From Leptospira sp. (GTDB lineage: Bacteria > Spirochaetota > Leptospiria > Leptospirales > Leptospiraceae), in contig JACVCB010000013.1 in assembly GCA_016742255.1 (NCBI GenBank), positions 1 to 64,000 on the forward strand: 64,000 bases of DNA, in the 5' to 3' direction. Position numbers and translations under genes: made by a program. The notes under the pieces are model-generated. The model made no database searches and was not told where the DNA came from. It saw only the letters and a list, made by a program, of their open reading frames with translations. Shown here one piece after another: positions 45,259-53,288 of the stretch (position 1 is its first letter; each line of letters opens with the position of its first letter).

Positions 45259-46258
45259 TCACAATCTTTCCAAAATGAGAACCAGATCGTAAGTATTGGA
45301 TTGCCTCTACAGAATGTTCTAACGGAAACACTTTGTCTACAACTGGTTTTAGTCCAGATTGTTCGATGGCTTGGTTCATTTCAATAAAGGCTTTTCTACC
45401 TCCAACGACTAAACCTTGTATTTTTAAATTGTTCATCACTGCAGGAAGTAAATTCAATTCTCCTGATTTACCAGCCAGAATCCCAATCAAGTGGATCACA
45501 CCAAACGGACGACAGGCGGCAATGGATTGTTCGAGTGTCCCTGCTCCACCTACTTCGATGATGTGATCCGCACCAACCTTATTTGTAATGTTTCTGACTT
45601 CTTTTCCCCAATCCTTCGTTTCTTTGTAATTGATACAAAAATCAGCACCTAAGGTTTTTCCTCTCTCGAGTTTATCATCACTGGAAGAAGTGAGGATCAC
45701 TTTGGCACCTACCATTTTTGCAAACTGTAAAGCAAAGATGGAAACACCACCTGTTCCTTGTACGACGACAAATTCACCTGGTTTGAGTTGGCTATATTGG
45801 AAAAGCCCTGACCATGCAGTGAGAGCTGCGCAAGGTAAGGTGGCAGCTTCTTCATAACTGAGATGATTCGGCATTCGAACAAGACCTGTTTCCGGTACAA
45901 CTGCTAATTCACGCAAAGTACCTGGCAAGGGACCGCCAATCGTGTGGCGAATTTCTGCATGTGTTGCTTCTTTAGAAATCCACTTAGGAGCAAAGGTAAG
46001 AAGGACTTTGTCTCCGACTTTCCATTCTGTGACTTGTGAACCAATTTGTAACACTTCTCCTGCACCATCACTGCAAGGAACAAGTGGTAGGGGAAATTTA
46101 GGATTGTATTTTCCTTCTACAACAAGCGAATCCCTGTAATTTAAAGATGCTGCATACAATCGTACTAAAACATCTGTCGGACCAACAATTTTCGGTTCAG
46201 AGGCCTCAATTATTTTTAAATTTTCAAGTCCAAATTGTTTGATCTCAGCTTGTTTCAT
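45248..46258 (-). CDS. Zinc-type alcohol dehydrogenase / quinone oxidoreductase-like MDR protein
   Basis: This medium-chain reductase of about 336 residues has a GroES-like N-terminal half (LVRLYAASLNYRDSLVVEGKY, quoted as LVRLYAASLNYRDSLVV) and a Rossmann NADP-binding half (VVVQGTGGVSIFALQFAKMVGA). The Cys/His zinc ligands of true ADHs are largely missing (it has NYRDS where ADHs have CGTD), so it is more like a quinone oxidoreductase or enoyl reductase. ATG 46258 is preceded by AAAGGAAA; the frame runs 12 codons further upstream. Substrate is unknown. Confidence 0.88.
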   Translation of the reverse strand: MKQAEIKQFGLENLKIIEASEPKIVGPTDVLVRLYAASLNYRDSLVVEGKYNPKFPLPLVPCSDGAGEVLQIGSQVTEWKVGDKVLLTFAPKWISKEATHAEIRHTIGGPLPGTLRELAVVPETGLVRMPNHLSYEEAATLPCAALTAWSGLFQYSQLKPGEFVVVQGTGGVSIFALQFAKMVGAKVILTSSSDDKLERGKTLGADFCINYKETKDWGKEVRNITNKVGADHIIEVGGAGTLEQSIAACRPFGVIHLIGILAGKSGELNLLPAVMNNLKIQGLVVGGRKAFIEMNQAIEQSGLKPVVDKVFPLEHSVEAIQYLRSGSHFGKIVITI

Positions 46259-46351
46259 AAAATGTATTTCCTTTCTCTCGTTTCCTTCACTCAATATTGA
46301 TTAGACATTGGATGATTTGTTTGAATTCCACAAATCAGCCACTAACGCACG

Positions 46352-46783
46352 TTATTGCTTTAATTCAATTTCTCCCTTTTCATTGAGAGGGAAAAACGGA
46401 TTGTAAGCAACTTCAAATATGTGACCATCAAAATCTTTGAAGTAAGCGCTGTACCCTCCCCAAAACACTTTTTGAGGTTCTTTCAGGATCGTAGCACCTA
46501 ACTTACGCACTATGTTTATAATTCGATCTACCTCGGCTTCACTCTCTACATTTTGAGCTAAAGTGAGACCAGAATACTCTTGTCTATTTTGAAAAGGGAT
46601 CCCAATGTCATTAGCCAAATCCTTTTCGCCAAACAAACCTAAGACCAAAGCTCCAATTTGAAAAAATGCTACATTTTCATTGCTCTCTTTCGATTTTTTC
46701 CAACCCAGGCCTGTTTCATAAAATTGAACCGCTCTGTTTAAGTCAGAAACTCCAAGGGTGATGAGATTGATTCTTGGGAACAT
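46352..46783 (-). CDS. VOC (glyoxalase/bleomycin resistance) superfamily protein
   Basis: The 143-residue protein has two beta-alpha-beta-beta-beta modules. The first is LITLGVSDLNRAVQFYETGL, with its metal-side strand AFFQIGALVLGLFGE. The second contains QKVFWGGYSAYFKDFDGHIFEVAYNPFF, whose FKDFDGHIFEVAYNP carries the usual D-x-G-x-x-x-E. The fold is confident; the reaction is not. It lies alone between two MDR genes on the same strand. Confidence 0.88.
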   Translation of the reverse strand: MFPRINLITLGVSDLNRAVQFYETGLGWKKSKESNENVAFFQIGALVLGLFGEKDLANDIGIPFQNRQEYSGLTLAQNVESEAEVDRIINIVRKLGATILKEPQKVFWGGYSAYFKDFDGHIFEVAYNPFFPLNEKGEIELKQ

Positions 46784-46958
46784 AAATACCTGCTTTGTAC
46801 AAATATGAACTTATTGAAAGGAAAAATTTGAATTTTAGAATTCCGATTCACAAAACGGAAGTTGTGTGGTAGAAGGAGCCATTGGGTGGCGGGTGGATAA
46901 CCCCACCCAGTTCGATACGGGCGGGGACATCTACTCTAATTACAAGCTCGGATTAGAA
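46784..46958. other. Intergenic region with GGGTGG-rich inverted repeat
   Basis: In this 175-base gap, TGGGTGG (46883-46889) pairs with CCACCCA (46903-46909). A second internal GGGTGG gives an alternative pairing. Downstream, TCTAAT and ATTAGA flank a short loop near the end of the crotonyl-CoA reductase-like gene. It is locally much more G/C-rich than its surroundings. It could be a terminator for the minus-strand gene or a repeated intergenic element; no coding frame is seen. Confidence 0.4.
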
Positions 46959-48206
46959 TTACTTCTTTCCTAAACCTGTCGTTTTTGCACCAACGAGGAT
47001 CGACATGTTTCCTGCTGGGTGTTTGTTTTCGCGCATCAATTGGTGGCATTCACCAGTTTGATCGAAAGTAAACGTTTGTGCCAGAACTGGATCCACTTTT
47101 TTATCAATCACCAATTGGTTGAGGTCACGACAATTGTCGTCGTTTGCGAAGTGTGAACCTTGCAGACGTTTTTGTCTCATCCATAGATAACGAAGATCAG
47201 CTGTTGCATTAAAACCTGTAGTTCCAGCGCAGATCACAACCATACCTCCCGTTTCACAAACAAATACGGAAGTTGGAAGTGTAGTTTCACCTGGGTGTTC
47301 AAAAACGATTTGAGGGTTTTTGCCTTTTCCAGCAATGTCCCAAATCGCTTTACCAAACTCACGAGCTTGTTTCGTCCATTCAACGAATGCTTCTGGTTTG
47401 TTGATATCAGAAGTGAGTCCGCCCCAGTGTTTAAACTTGTTACGGTTGATCACACCTGTTGCACCTAAGTTTTTACAGAATTCAATTTTATCATCTGAGG
47501 AAACCACAGCGATTGGAATTCCACCAGCAGCTTTGACAATTTGGATCGCCATGGCACCAAGTCCACCAGCTCCACCCCAAATTAAAACGACATCACCAGG
47601 TTTTACATCATTTGGTTTCCAGTGGTGTAACATTCTGTAAGCAGTTGCAGCAACTAACATGTATGCTGCGGATGCTTCCCATGTTAGGTGTTGCGGACGA
47701 GGAAGGCACTGGTGGTCTTGCACTTTACAAAATTGTGCAAAGGATCCCCAGTTTGATTCGTATCCCCAGATGATTTGTGAAGGTGCATACATTGGATCTT
47801 TGCCAGAAAGAACCCATGGATCTTTTGGATCCCACATCGCACAATGGACAACTACTTCATCACCCACTTTTACATTTTTAACTTCAGAACCAACTTTGTA
47901 TACGATACCAGAGGCATCAGATCCACCGATGTGGAATTTTTCAGGTTCACCTTTTTTATTCCGTGCAGCAATGACATCTACAGGGTAACCTAAGGCCGCC
48001 CAAACGTTGTTATAGTTCACTCCAGCAGCCATAGTGGCTACGAGAACTTCGTTCGGACCGATCTCCGGAACATCAATGACTTCTGATTGGAAAGAAGTTT
48101 TCGGTTCGCCGTAACGTTCCGGGCGAATGACCTGTGCGTGCATTTTTTTTGGCACGACTCCAATAGGAGGTAGTTCCCCTACTGGTACGATTTCTACGTT
48201 GCTCAT
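46959..48206 (-). CDS. ccr: Crotonyl-CoA carboxylase/reductase family protein
   Basis: This MDR-superfamily enzyme of the Ccr group carboxylates and reduces crotonyl-CoA to ethylmalonyl-CoA with NADPH. The 415 residues match the family. Ccr-like blocks are [53 protein letters not shown] and [15 protein letters not shown] (the Phe/Tyr-Glu of the CO2 pocket). ENCE-like [16 protein letters not shown] and HFANDDN follow, the latter His being the expected pocket His. A plain crotonyl-CoA reductase without carboxylase activity remains possible. AAAAGG precedes the ATG. Confidence 0.9.
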   Translation of the reverse strand: MSNVEIVPVGELPPIGVVPKKMHAQVIRPERYGEPKTSFQSEVIDVPEIGPNEVLVATMAAGVNYNNVWAALGYPVDVIAARNKKGEPEKFHIGGSDASGIVYKVGSEVKNVKVGDEVVVHCAMWDPKDPWVLSGKDPMYAPSQIIWGYESNWGSFAQFCKVQDHQCLPRPQHLTWEASAAYMLVAATAYRMLHHWKPNDVKPGDVVLIWGGAGGLGAMAIQIVKAAGGIPIAVVSSDDKIEFCKNLGATGVINRNKFKHWGGLTSDINKPEAFVEWTKQAREFGKAIWDIAGKGKNPQIVFEHPGETTLPTSVFVCETGGMVVICAGTTGFNATADLRYLWMRQKRLQGSHFANDDNCRDLNQLVIDKKVDPVLAQTFTFDQTGECHQLMRENKHPAGNMSILVGAKTTGLGKK

Positions 48207-48270
48207 AGATTACCTTTTACGATTAAGATTTATACAGTTTCTTAGAACGTTTTAAAAAAGGCATGAAATG

Positions 48271-49182
48271 TCAATCGCTTCCCCACTCCATTGAAAAGGC
48301 AAAGGTCCAAGCAGACTGGTACAATCGATACTCTCGATCCCGTTGTAATGGATAACGGTATGCCAAACTCATATTGTATTTTTCAGAAAAATTCCAAGAA
48401 AACCCAGCACTTGCTTCTGTAAAATAAGATGGATTGTTTTTGTCTTTTTCTTTGGAATAATCGACTCCGTTATATGGATTCCGATACAAAACACCTGTGA
48501 AAAGGGAAACTTCTGGCATCAAATAATACGTCACATACGCTGAGATAAGGGTCGTTTTTTTAAATTCATACTCAGGTTCCGGTGGAGTGGCCGAAGGTTT
48601 TCGTAAATAAAATGGTATCCCATCGTTGTCTTGTAAATTACTTGGTTGTGGTCTCGAAAGTGGATTCAGTCCACCGATCTTAGTTACAAACGACCATTTT
48701 TCATACAGGTATCCAAGTTTGATAAATCCAGTTCCAGTATAATAATTCCCTCCCGTGAACCGATCCGTATCGGGACCACTTGGAAATCCAACAGAACCTT
48801 CGATCACAAAAAAGTACGGTTTGTCCAAATCAAAAAACGGTTGGTATTTAAAACCTAAATATGTTTTCCCAATCCTTGCTGCATCTTCTCTTCCTCTTTG
48901 TTGGTAATAATTCCAAGGAACCGACGCATTCAAAGCAAACCTTCCATCAAAAAAATTCAACTCAGCAAAGGCGGTAGTGGTGAAGAGATGGCTATTTTCT
49001 CTTGTGGATTGGTAATAATCTTGTGTCATCACCAAATAGTTAGTTGGTTTTTCTCGTTTCCCAGTAAATGGATCGACAAACCTTGCAGTTGCATTCGGAC
49101 TATCCGACGAACCCGTGTGATGTGAAAATAAATTCCCAACTGTACCAATAAACAAAAGGAATCCAATGACAAGCTGTTTCAT
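48271..49182 (-). CDS. Putative outer-membrane beta-barrel protein of the MbnP/MbnH cluster
   Basis: The 303-residue protein has a signal peptide (KQLVIGFLLFIGTVGNLFS then HHTG). The mature part is rich in aromatic amphipathic strands (AFAELNFFDGRFALNASVPW, TYLGFKYQPFFDLDKPYFF, KTTLISAYVTYYLMPEVSLF, YNMSLAYRYPLQRD). It ends SAWTFAFSMEWGSD. This pattern fits an outer-membrane barrel. Its start overlaps the end of the preceding lipoprotein gene by 4 bases, so it belongs to the operon. It may carry the metal or its complex across the outer membrane; that is inference from position. Confidence 0.78.
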   Translation of the reverse strand: MKQLVIGFLLFIGTVGNLFSHHTGSSDSPNATARFVDPFTGKREKPTNYLVMTQDYYQSTRENSHLFTTTAFAELNFFDGRFALNASVPWNYYQQRGREDAARIGKTYLGFKYQPFFDLDKPYFFVIEGSVGFPSGPDTDRFTGGNYYTGTGFIKLGYLYEKWSFVTKIGGLNPLSRPQPSNLQDNDGIPFYLRKPSATPPEPEYEFKKTTLISAYVTYYLMPEVSLFTGVLYRNPYNGVDYSKEKDKNNPSYFTEASAGFSWNFSEKYNMSLAYRYPLQRDREYRLYQSAWTFAFSMEWGSD

Positions 49183-50060
49183 CTTTCAACTCCCGGGAAA
49201 CAACCAGGAAAACTAAATACAATGTCTTCTGCTTGCAAGTTCTGTTGCAGGATATTGTATAAACTTACATTGGAGACTTTGGAGATGATGATGGTTCCAG
49301 GAAACAACACTGACAACTGTTGTAAAAATCGTATTGGAGAACCTGAAACTGTTCTGTCTTGGAATAGTGAACTTAAAGAGAACAATATTTCTACATTCCC
49401 ACTCCGACCGTTTTTAATTGGAATTTTGCATTTTGGTGTAATAATTTTATTACCTTGAGGAAGAAGGATTGTAATATCATTTCCATTTACAGTCATCTTA
49501 ATATAAATCTCTTCCCAACTCACATTGGCAATGGCGACTACCCCAAGAGGCATGTTTGTCACCTTTGTATTGGAGAACAAAAAACTTGCCCCTGTTTCCA
49601 TTGTGCTATTGAATTGGGTGATATTGGAAATGGTACCTGCATTTAGAAATGGATAGGTTTTTCCATACAAATCGTCTGCTGGCAAATCCAAAGGAACTGT
49701 ATACGGTGTATGGGTTTTGGCAACAGCCGTACTCCTTTCGGAACTTGTGGTTGAAACTCCAAGCACTTGGTTTGGTGGGTTGATCCGGTAAGTTCCCGTT
49801 TCCCAATTGATGTAGGTTCCTGATTGGACAGAAAGGTTGTAAACAACTGCATTACTTGTCAGGCTAAAAAGATTGAGATTATCGTCAGCTTGGTCATCAT
49901 AACTACGCAAATTGGTTCCAATGGGAATTGTTTGGTTGTTATTGAAAAAAATTAGGTTTTGGAAGATGACTAATTTTTCTTCTTCCCGATTGCCAACGGA
50001 ACCAAATGTACATTGGGTGATAAGGCCCAGACACAAAACCAGGGCCAATTGATTTTTCAT
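49179..50060 (-). CDS. Unidentified lipoprotein of the MbnP/MbnH cluster
   Basis: About 293 residues. Leader KNQLALVLCLGLITQC ends at a lipobox-like Cys. The mature protein is beta-rich and low in Cys, with FQNLIFFNNNQTIPIG, VVYNLSVQSGTYINWETG and KLGV-free segments such as EEIYIKMTVNGNDITILLPQ, then a late single CFPGVER. No family is recognised. It sits between the MbnH-like and barrel genes. A TTG at 50075, overlapping the MbnH-like stop, is an alternative start; ATG 50060 gives the better leader. Confidence 0.72.
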   Translation of the reverse strand: MKNQLALVLCLGLITQCTFGSVGNREEEKLVIFQNLIFFNNNQTIPIGTNLRSYDDQADDNLNLFSLTSNAVVYNLSVQSGTYINWETGTYRINPPNQVLGVSTTSSERSTAVAKTHTPYTVPLDLPADDLYGKTYPFLNAGTISNITQFNSTMETGASFLFSNTKVTNMPLGVVAIANVSWEEIYIKMTVNGNDITILLPQGNKIITPKCKIPIKNGRSGNVEILFSLSSLFQDRTVSGSPIRFLQQLSVLFPGTIIISKVSNVSLYNILQQNLQAEDIVFSFPGCFPGVER

Positions 50061-50071
50061 GTTAGGTGCTT

Positions 50072-51271
50072 TCAAAATGGACTCGCAAATTTTGGGTTCG
50101 ACAAAAACTCATCATCTGTCAGTGCTAATAAGAAGTTTACCATATTTTCTCTTTCTGTAACAGTAAGACTGAATGGCCGTATCAAAGTTGTATCTTTTGC
50201 TAAGGTTGTTTGACCACCTGATTCATAGTGAAGTATAACCTTTGTTAAAGCATTTTTTGCACAATCTCTTTTAGTTTTGCCTAAAGTAATCTTTGGATTT
50301 TCTGCATCATCACACATAAAACTTCCATCATGCATATAGGGATAAGTAACTCCAATGTTTCTTAGCGATGGAGCACGAAACTTCCCAATGTCGGATGAAA
50401 TCCCAGTCACATCAAATAGTCCTTTTTTATCATTCGATAAAGGAGCATAGTAAGCATCAGAATGGATACCATTGCTATGGTAAAAAAATTCTTGCGAACC
50501 AGAATTTCCATGAAAAGCAGTGTCAGTAAAATTAAAACCACCATGGCAATGGAAACACTCCGCCTTTTCTCCATTAAATAAGTTCATGCCAAGGACTTCC
50601 GATGCATTGAGAGCCGAACGATTGTTTCGAAAATTATACTGATCAAATCTTGAATTTCCAGAAATCATAGTACGCTGAAAACTCGCCAGCGCAAAACGTA
50701 CATTTTGTTCATTTGCAGTAGGATCACCAAAAGCTCGTTGGAACATAGGTGGATAAATTGGATTCGCATTCAATCGATTGACAAAATCATTGTTTTGCAA
50801 TCCTAGTTCCACTGGTGAGGCACCAAACATTGGCACGCGAGATTGTATCTCCAAATTTGTCATCAATGGATTGTTCCATGTCAATCGAGTATGATATGCA
50901 ACATTGGAAAGGTGTTGGGAATTCCTAGGATGAATTTCACCCGTGATTCCGGAAGGAAAAACTTTTGCATCAGCAAATGCAAATTCTTGAATATGACAAC
51001 TTGAACAAGACATGGATTGGTCTCGCGAGAGTGCTCGATCATAAAACAAAAATCTTCCGAGTTCCACCTTTGCTTCACTCATAGGGTTGATACTAGGAAC
51101 GACGGGTGTAGGAAATCCTGGGGGTAAATTCCAATTATATCCAGTAGGAATAGCAAATAATAGAAGCAATAAATTCTTATTGTTGTCTTCTTTTTGAAGA
51201 TTTAATCCATCAAAAAGAAAAGAACAATTAAATTGTAAAATTATAAGTAGAAATAAATAAATTCGATTCAT
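50072..51271 (-). CDS. mbnH: MbnH-family di-heme cytochrome c peroxidase-like protein
   Basis: About 399 residues with a lipoprotein-like leader ([13 protein letters not shown]). Two heme motifs are seen: CSSCH in [16 protein letters not shown] and CFHCH in [17 protein letters not shown]. The family-typical [17 protein letters not shown] appears as [16 protein letters not shown]. Further blocks are [28 protein letters not shown] and [10 protein letters not shown] near the C-terminus. These match the 'metallo-mystery pair' MbnH group more than classical cytochrome c peroxidases. MbnH proteins oxidise a Trp in the partner MbnP to kynurenine. ATG 51271 follows AAAGGAGGGA. The partner gene ends 43 bases upstream. 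Confidence 0.88.
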   Translation of the reverse strand: MNRIYLFLLIILQFNCSFLFDGLNLQKEDNNKNLLLLLFAIPTGYNWNLPPGFPTPVVPSINPMSEAKVELGRFLFYDRALSRDQSMSCSSCHIQEFAFADAKVFPSGITGEIHPRNSQHLSNVAYHTRLTWNNPLMTNLEIQSRVPMFGASPVELGLQNNDFVNRLNANPIYPPMFQRAFGDPTANEQNVRFALASFQRTMISGNSRFDQYNFRNNRSALNASEVLGMNLFNGEKAECFHCHGGFNFTDTAFHGNSGSQEFFYHSNGIHSDAYYAPLSNDKKGLFDVTGISSDIGKFRAPSLRNIGVTYPYMHDGSFMCDDAENPKITLGKTKRDCAKNALTKVILHYESGGQTTLAKDTTLIRPFSLTVTERENMVNFLLALTDDEFLSNPKFASPF

Positions 51272-51279
51272 AGTCCCTC

Positions 51280-51304
51280 CTTTGGGGGATTTTGCCCCCC
51301 AAAG
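51280..51304 (-). promoter_or_regulatory. Hairpin between mbnP- and mbnH-like genes, next to the ribosome site
   Basis: CTTTGGGGG (51280-51288) pairs with CCCCCAAAG (51296-51304), a perfect 9-base stem with a 7-base loop. On the minus strand the 3' arm shares its last bases with the AAAGGAGG ribosome site of the MbnH-like gene. It could set the relative expression of the two proteins or stabilise a processed message. Confidence 0.55.
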
Positions 51305-51314
51305 AATCATCCTT

Positions 51315-52232
51315 TTAAGGTTTTAAATAGAAAGCAGAATGAGATCCAGAACTCGCGCCAGTTGCAGAAATTAGACCTGTGCGAGTGATGACCTTAGCAC
51401 ATTCTGCATTAGCATTTCCTGGCATACACATTCCAATCGCCGCCGATTTAGTGTTCGTAGTATCTAATAATTTTTGCACATCAAAATATACTGGGTTTGC
51501 CGATGGATTCCAAGTATTTCCTTGTCCAACTGTCAAACGAATTGTTGCACGATTTGCCAGTGTACACGTTACTGCAGGAGCAGTTCCTGTACAACTTGAA
51601 CTCCCTAAATGATATGTTGATGCAACAGTAGATCCTGAGTCTGTAGTTTTCCAATCAAATTTCATAAAGATAAAACCTGTAAGCCAACTCCATTGCATCT
51701 TAGTTACATTAAACGGAGCTGAAGTTGTAGTTTCAGTAATATGATTTAAATTGTAAGGAACTCCAATTTTAAATTCGAGTCCAGTTACGTTACTAGGAGC
51801 CCTTGTCGTACGAATGCTTTTGTTTGTATCTGAATTTCCTTCTGTTGCACAATCACTAGTTCCATCTTCAAAATCTAGTAAAGCGACGGAAGAAGTTTGC
51901 CATTTCCCATCAGGAATCAAACTTGCATCTACTGTTGTACCATCACTTAAAACATATTTTACATCATGAACATAAAATCTTGCGTCTTTTATATAGAGAC
52001 CGTCACTCCCGGAAACACTCATTCCTGCGACAGCACTAACTTCTGTCCCACATTTAACACCAGTTTTTCCTGCTGCGACCATTTCGAATGGTATTTCGGT
52101 ATTCAATGCACTCAATAATACCAAACCAGCAAATAAATTGGTATTTTCTTCTTTTTTCTCATTCAATAAATCACACCCAAAAACTGTCAGGTGTGTAAAT
52201 GCTATCAAAACAATTAATCTATATAATTTCAT
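51315..52232 (-). CDS. mbnP: MbnP-family copper-associated lipoprotein (four-Cys metallo-mystery pair protein)
   Basis: About 305 residues; leader LIVLIAFTHLTVFGC with lipobox Cys 20. The mature protein has the MbnP pattern: KDARFYVHDVKYVLSDG (about 82-98), GKWQTSSVALLDFEDGTSDC (about 109-128), IGVPYNLNH, MQWSWLTGFIFMKFDW, YHLGSSSC (Cys 214) and GMCMPGNANAEC (Cys 269 and 278), ending in a short Gly/Ser stretch. Studied MbnP binds copper at a site containing a Trp oxidised to kynurenine; Trp 111, in GKWQ, is the candidate here by position, which is inference. No methanobactin precursor or synthesis genes are seen nearby. ATG 52232 follows AAGGAT. Confidence 0.88.
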   Translation of the reverse strand: MKLYRLIVLIAFTHLTVFGCDLLNEKKEENTNLFAGLVLLSALNTEIPFEMVAAGKTGVKCGTEVSAVAGMSVSGSDGLYIKDARFYVHDVKYVLSDGTTVDASLIPDGKWQTSSVALLDFEDGTSDCATEGNSDTNKSIRTTRAPSNVTGLEFKIGVPYNLNHITETTTSAPFNVTKMQWSWLTGFIFMKFDWKTTDSGSTVASTYHLGSSSCTGTAPAVTCTLANRATIRLTVGQGNTWNPSANPVYFDVQKLLDTTNTKSAAIGMCMPGNANAECAKVITRTGLISATGASSGSHSAFYLKP

Positions 52233-52297
52233 TATAATATCCTTTTTTTCTAATCTATCTTTCAATATTGCCGAAAGACTGGCAGTTTTAATTAAGA

Positions 52298-52768
52298 TTA
52301 AAAGAGACGTGGTGGTCGGAGTAAGGTAGGTAATTTTCCATCCTCTAGAGTGGAAGGAGACTCAAAAACTAGATAAGAAAACAGAATTGGAACCGTTAGT
52401 CCAAATGTAAAATCTGGCCTATCCAAAGTTTGGTGGTGCATCCGCAAAGACATCGCGTCTTTTTTCTTTTTTTTGCAAGAACAAAGATGTGCTTCGCCGG
52501 CTTTTGCATCATGACAACTTGGTTTTAAAGCAAGTTCTTTTGTATGTGAGTGATTTGTTTCGTCAGAAGTAGAAATCTTCCCACTTTGTTTTTCCTGAAA
52601 CAATTGGTCTTCAGAATTGGTATGTTTTTCTTTTTTGGAGCCATGGTTGCATTTGCAGATTTTGGAGTTTGACTCAAGGCAAAACCCAAGCAACCCACTT
52701 CCCAAAAAGAAAAATTGGGTGGTAAGTACTAAGGTCAAAAATCCTGCAATCCACCGAAAGGAGACCAT
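52298..52768 (-). CDS. Small Cys/His-rich membrane-anchored protein, first gene of the MbnP/MbnH operon
   Basis: The 156-residue protein has an N-terminal hydrophobic segment (WIAGFLTLVLTTQFFFLG). A Cys/His/Lys-rich middle has CKCNHGSKKEKH, NHSHTKEL and HLCSCKKKKK. A second hydrophobic stretch (TFGLTVPILFSYLVF) follows, and the end is LLRPPRLF. Its plan matches the protein at 27909 ahead of czcCBA. The content suggests copper or another soft metal as ligand. It is 65 bases upstream of the mbnP-like start. A large inverted repeat lies just before it. Confidence 0.75.
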   Translation of the reverse strand: MVSFRWIAGFLTLVLTTQFFFLGSGLLGFCLESNSKICKCNHGSKKEKHTNSEDQLFQEKQSGKISTSDETNHSHTKELALKPSCHDAKAGEAHLCSCKKKKKDAMSLRMHHQTLDRPDFTFGLTVPILFSYLVFESPSTLEDGKLPTLLRPPRLF

Positions 52769-52789
52769 CTACCCCAATCTTTTGTCCAG

Positions 52790-52818
52790 TGTCCAAAAAT
52801 CGAGACAATTTTTGGACA
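52790..52818. promoter_or_regulatory. 11-base inverted repeat at the head of the MbnP/MbnH operon
   Basis: TGTCCAAAAAT (52790-52800) and ATTTTTGGACA (52808-52818) are perfectly complementary with a 7-base spacer. An overlapping partner pair, TTTGTCCA (52781-52788) and TGGACAAA (52813-52820), extends the symmetry. It is 22 bases upstream of the minus-strand ATG at 52768 and upstream of the plus-strand gene, so it may be an operator for both. Confidence 0.6.
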
Positions 52819-52851
52819 AATTGAGTGTTCCCCGTCTTGCCCTTTGAAAAG

Positions 52852-53220
52852 ATGGTCTTGGAACCAAATGCAACCAAGCTAGAGGCCCTCACGATGAAAC
52901 GCACAGAACTGGAACGCAGAGAAAGAGAGCTGCGAAAGGCAGAAAAGAAAAAGATCCAACCCGGAGAGAAGGAAGCAATGAGTGTAGGTGACTACATTGA
53001 TGCTCTTTTTGGAATGTTCCGTTACGATTCAGATGAAATTTTCAATGCATCCGATGATGAAAACATTCTCGAACTGCTAGAAAACATGAAAATGGAACAC
53101 CCTGAAAAACAATGGGATGTGATCATTCGAAAAGCAGTGAATAAAACGAAAGTGGAACAAAAAGATAAAGCATACGACGCACTTCGTAACTTAGCTGGAA
53201 TATCCGTAGCCACCGCATAA
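52852..53220 (+). CDS. Hypothetical charged protein
   Basis: About 122 residues, cytoplasmic. The N-terminal third is a charged helix (RTELERRERELRKAEKKK). The rest has GDYIDALFGMFRYDSDEIF and KQWDVIIRKAVNKTKVEQK. No family is recognised. ATG 52852 is used; ATG 52894 with TAGAGG upstream is a good alternative, and GTG 52825 lies next to the inverted repeat and is less likely. Confidence 0.7.
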   Translation: MVLEPNATKLEALTMKRTELERRERELRKAEKKKIQPGEKEAMSVGDYIDALFGMFRYDSDEIFNASDDENILELLENMKMEHPEKQWDVIIRKAVNKTKVEQKDKAYDALRNLAGISVATA

Positions 53221-53253
53221 TTCCTTTTTTTCTTCTACAAACAGATTTACAAA

Positions 53254-53285
53254 GGAAGGTTCACGTCTTATACTAGTGACCTTCC
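53254..53285 (+). promoter_or_regulatory. Hairpin in the leader of the SpoIIE phosphatase gene
   Basis: GGAAGGTTCAC (53254-53264) pairs with GTGACCTTCC (53276-53285) with one bulged T. It ends 3 bases before the ATG at 53289. The AAAGGAAGG that would serve as a ribosome site is inside the 5' arm. It may hide or reposition that site. Confidence 0.4.
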
Positions 53286-53288
53286 TGT

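Noticed and set aside
50072..51271. Classical cytochrome c peroxidase
   Set aside because: Two hemes and length would allow it, but the adjacent MbnP-type protein with its full motif set makes the MbnH assignment better.
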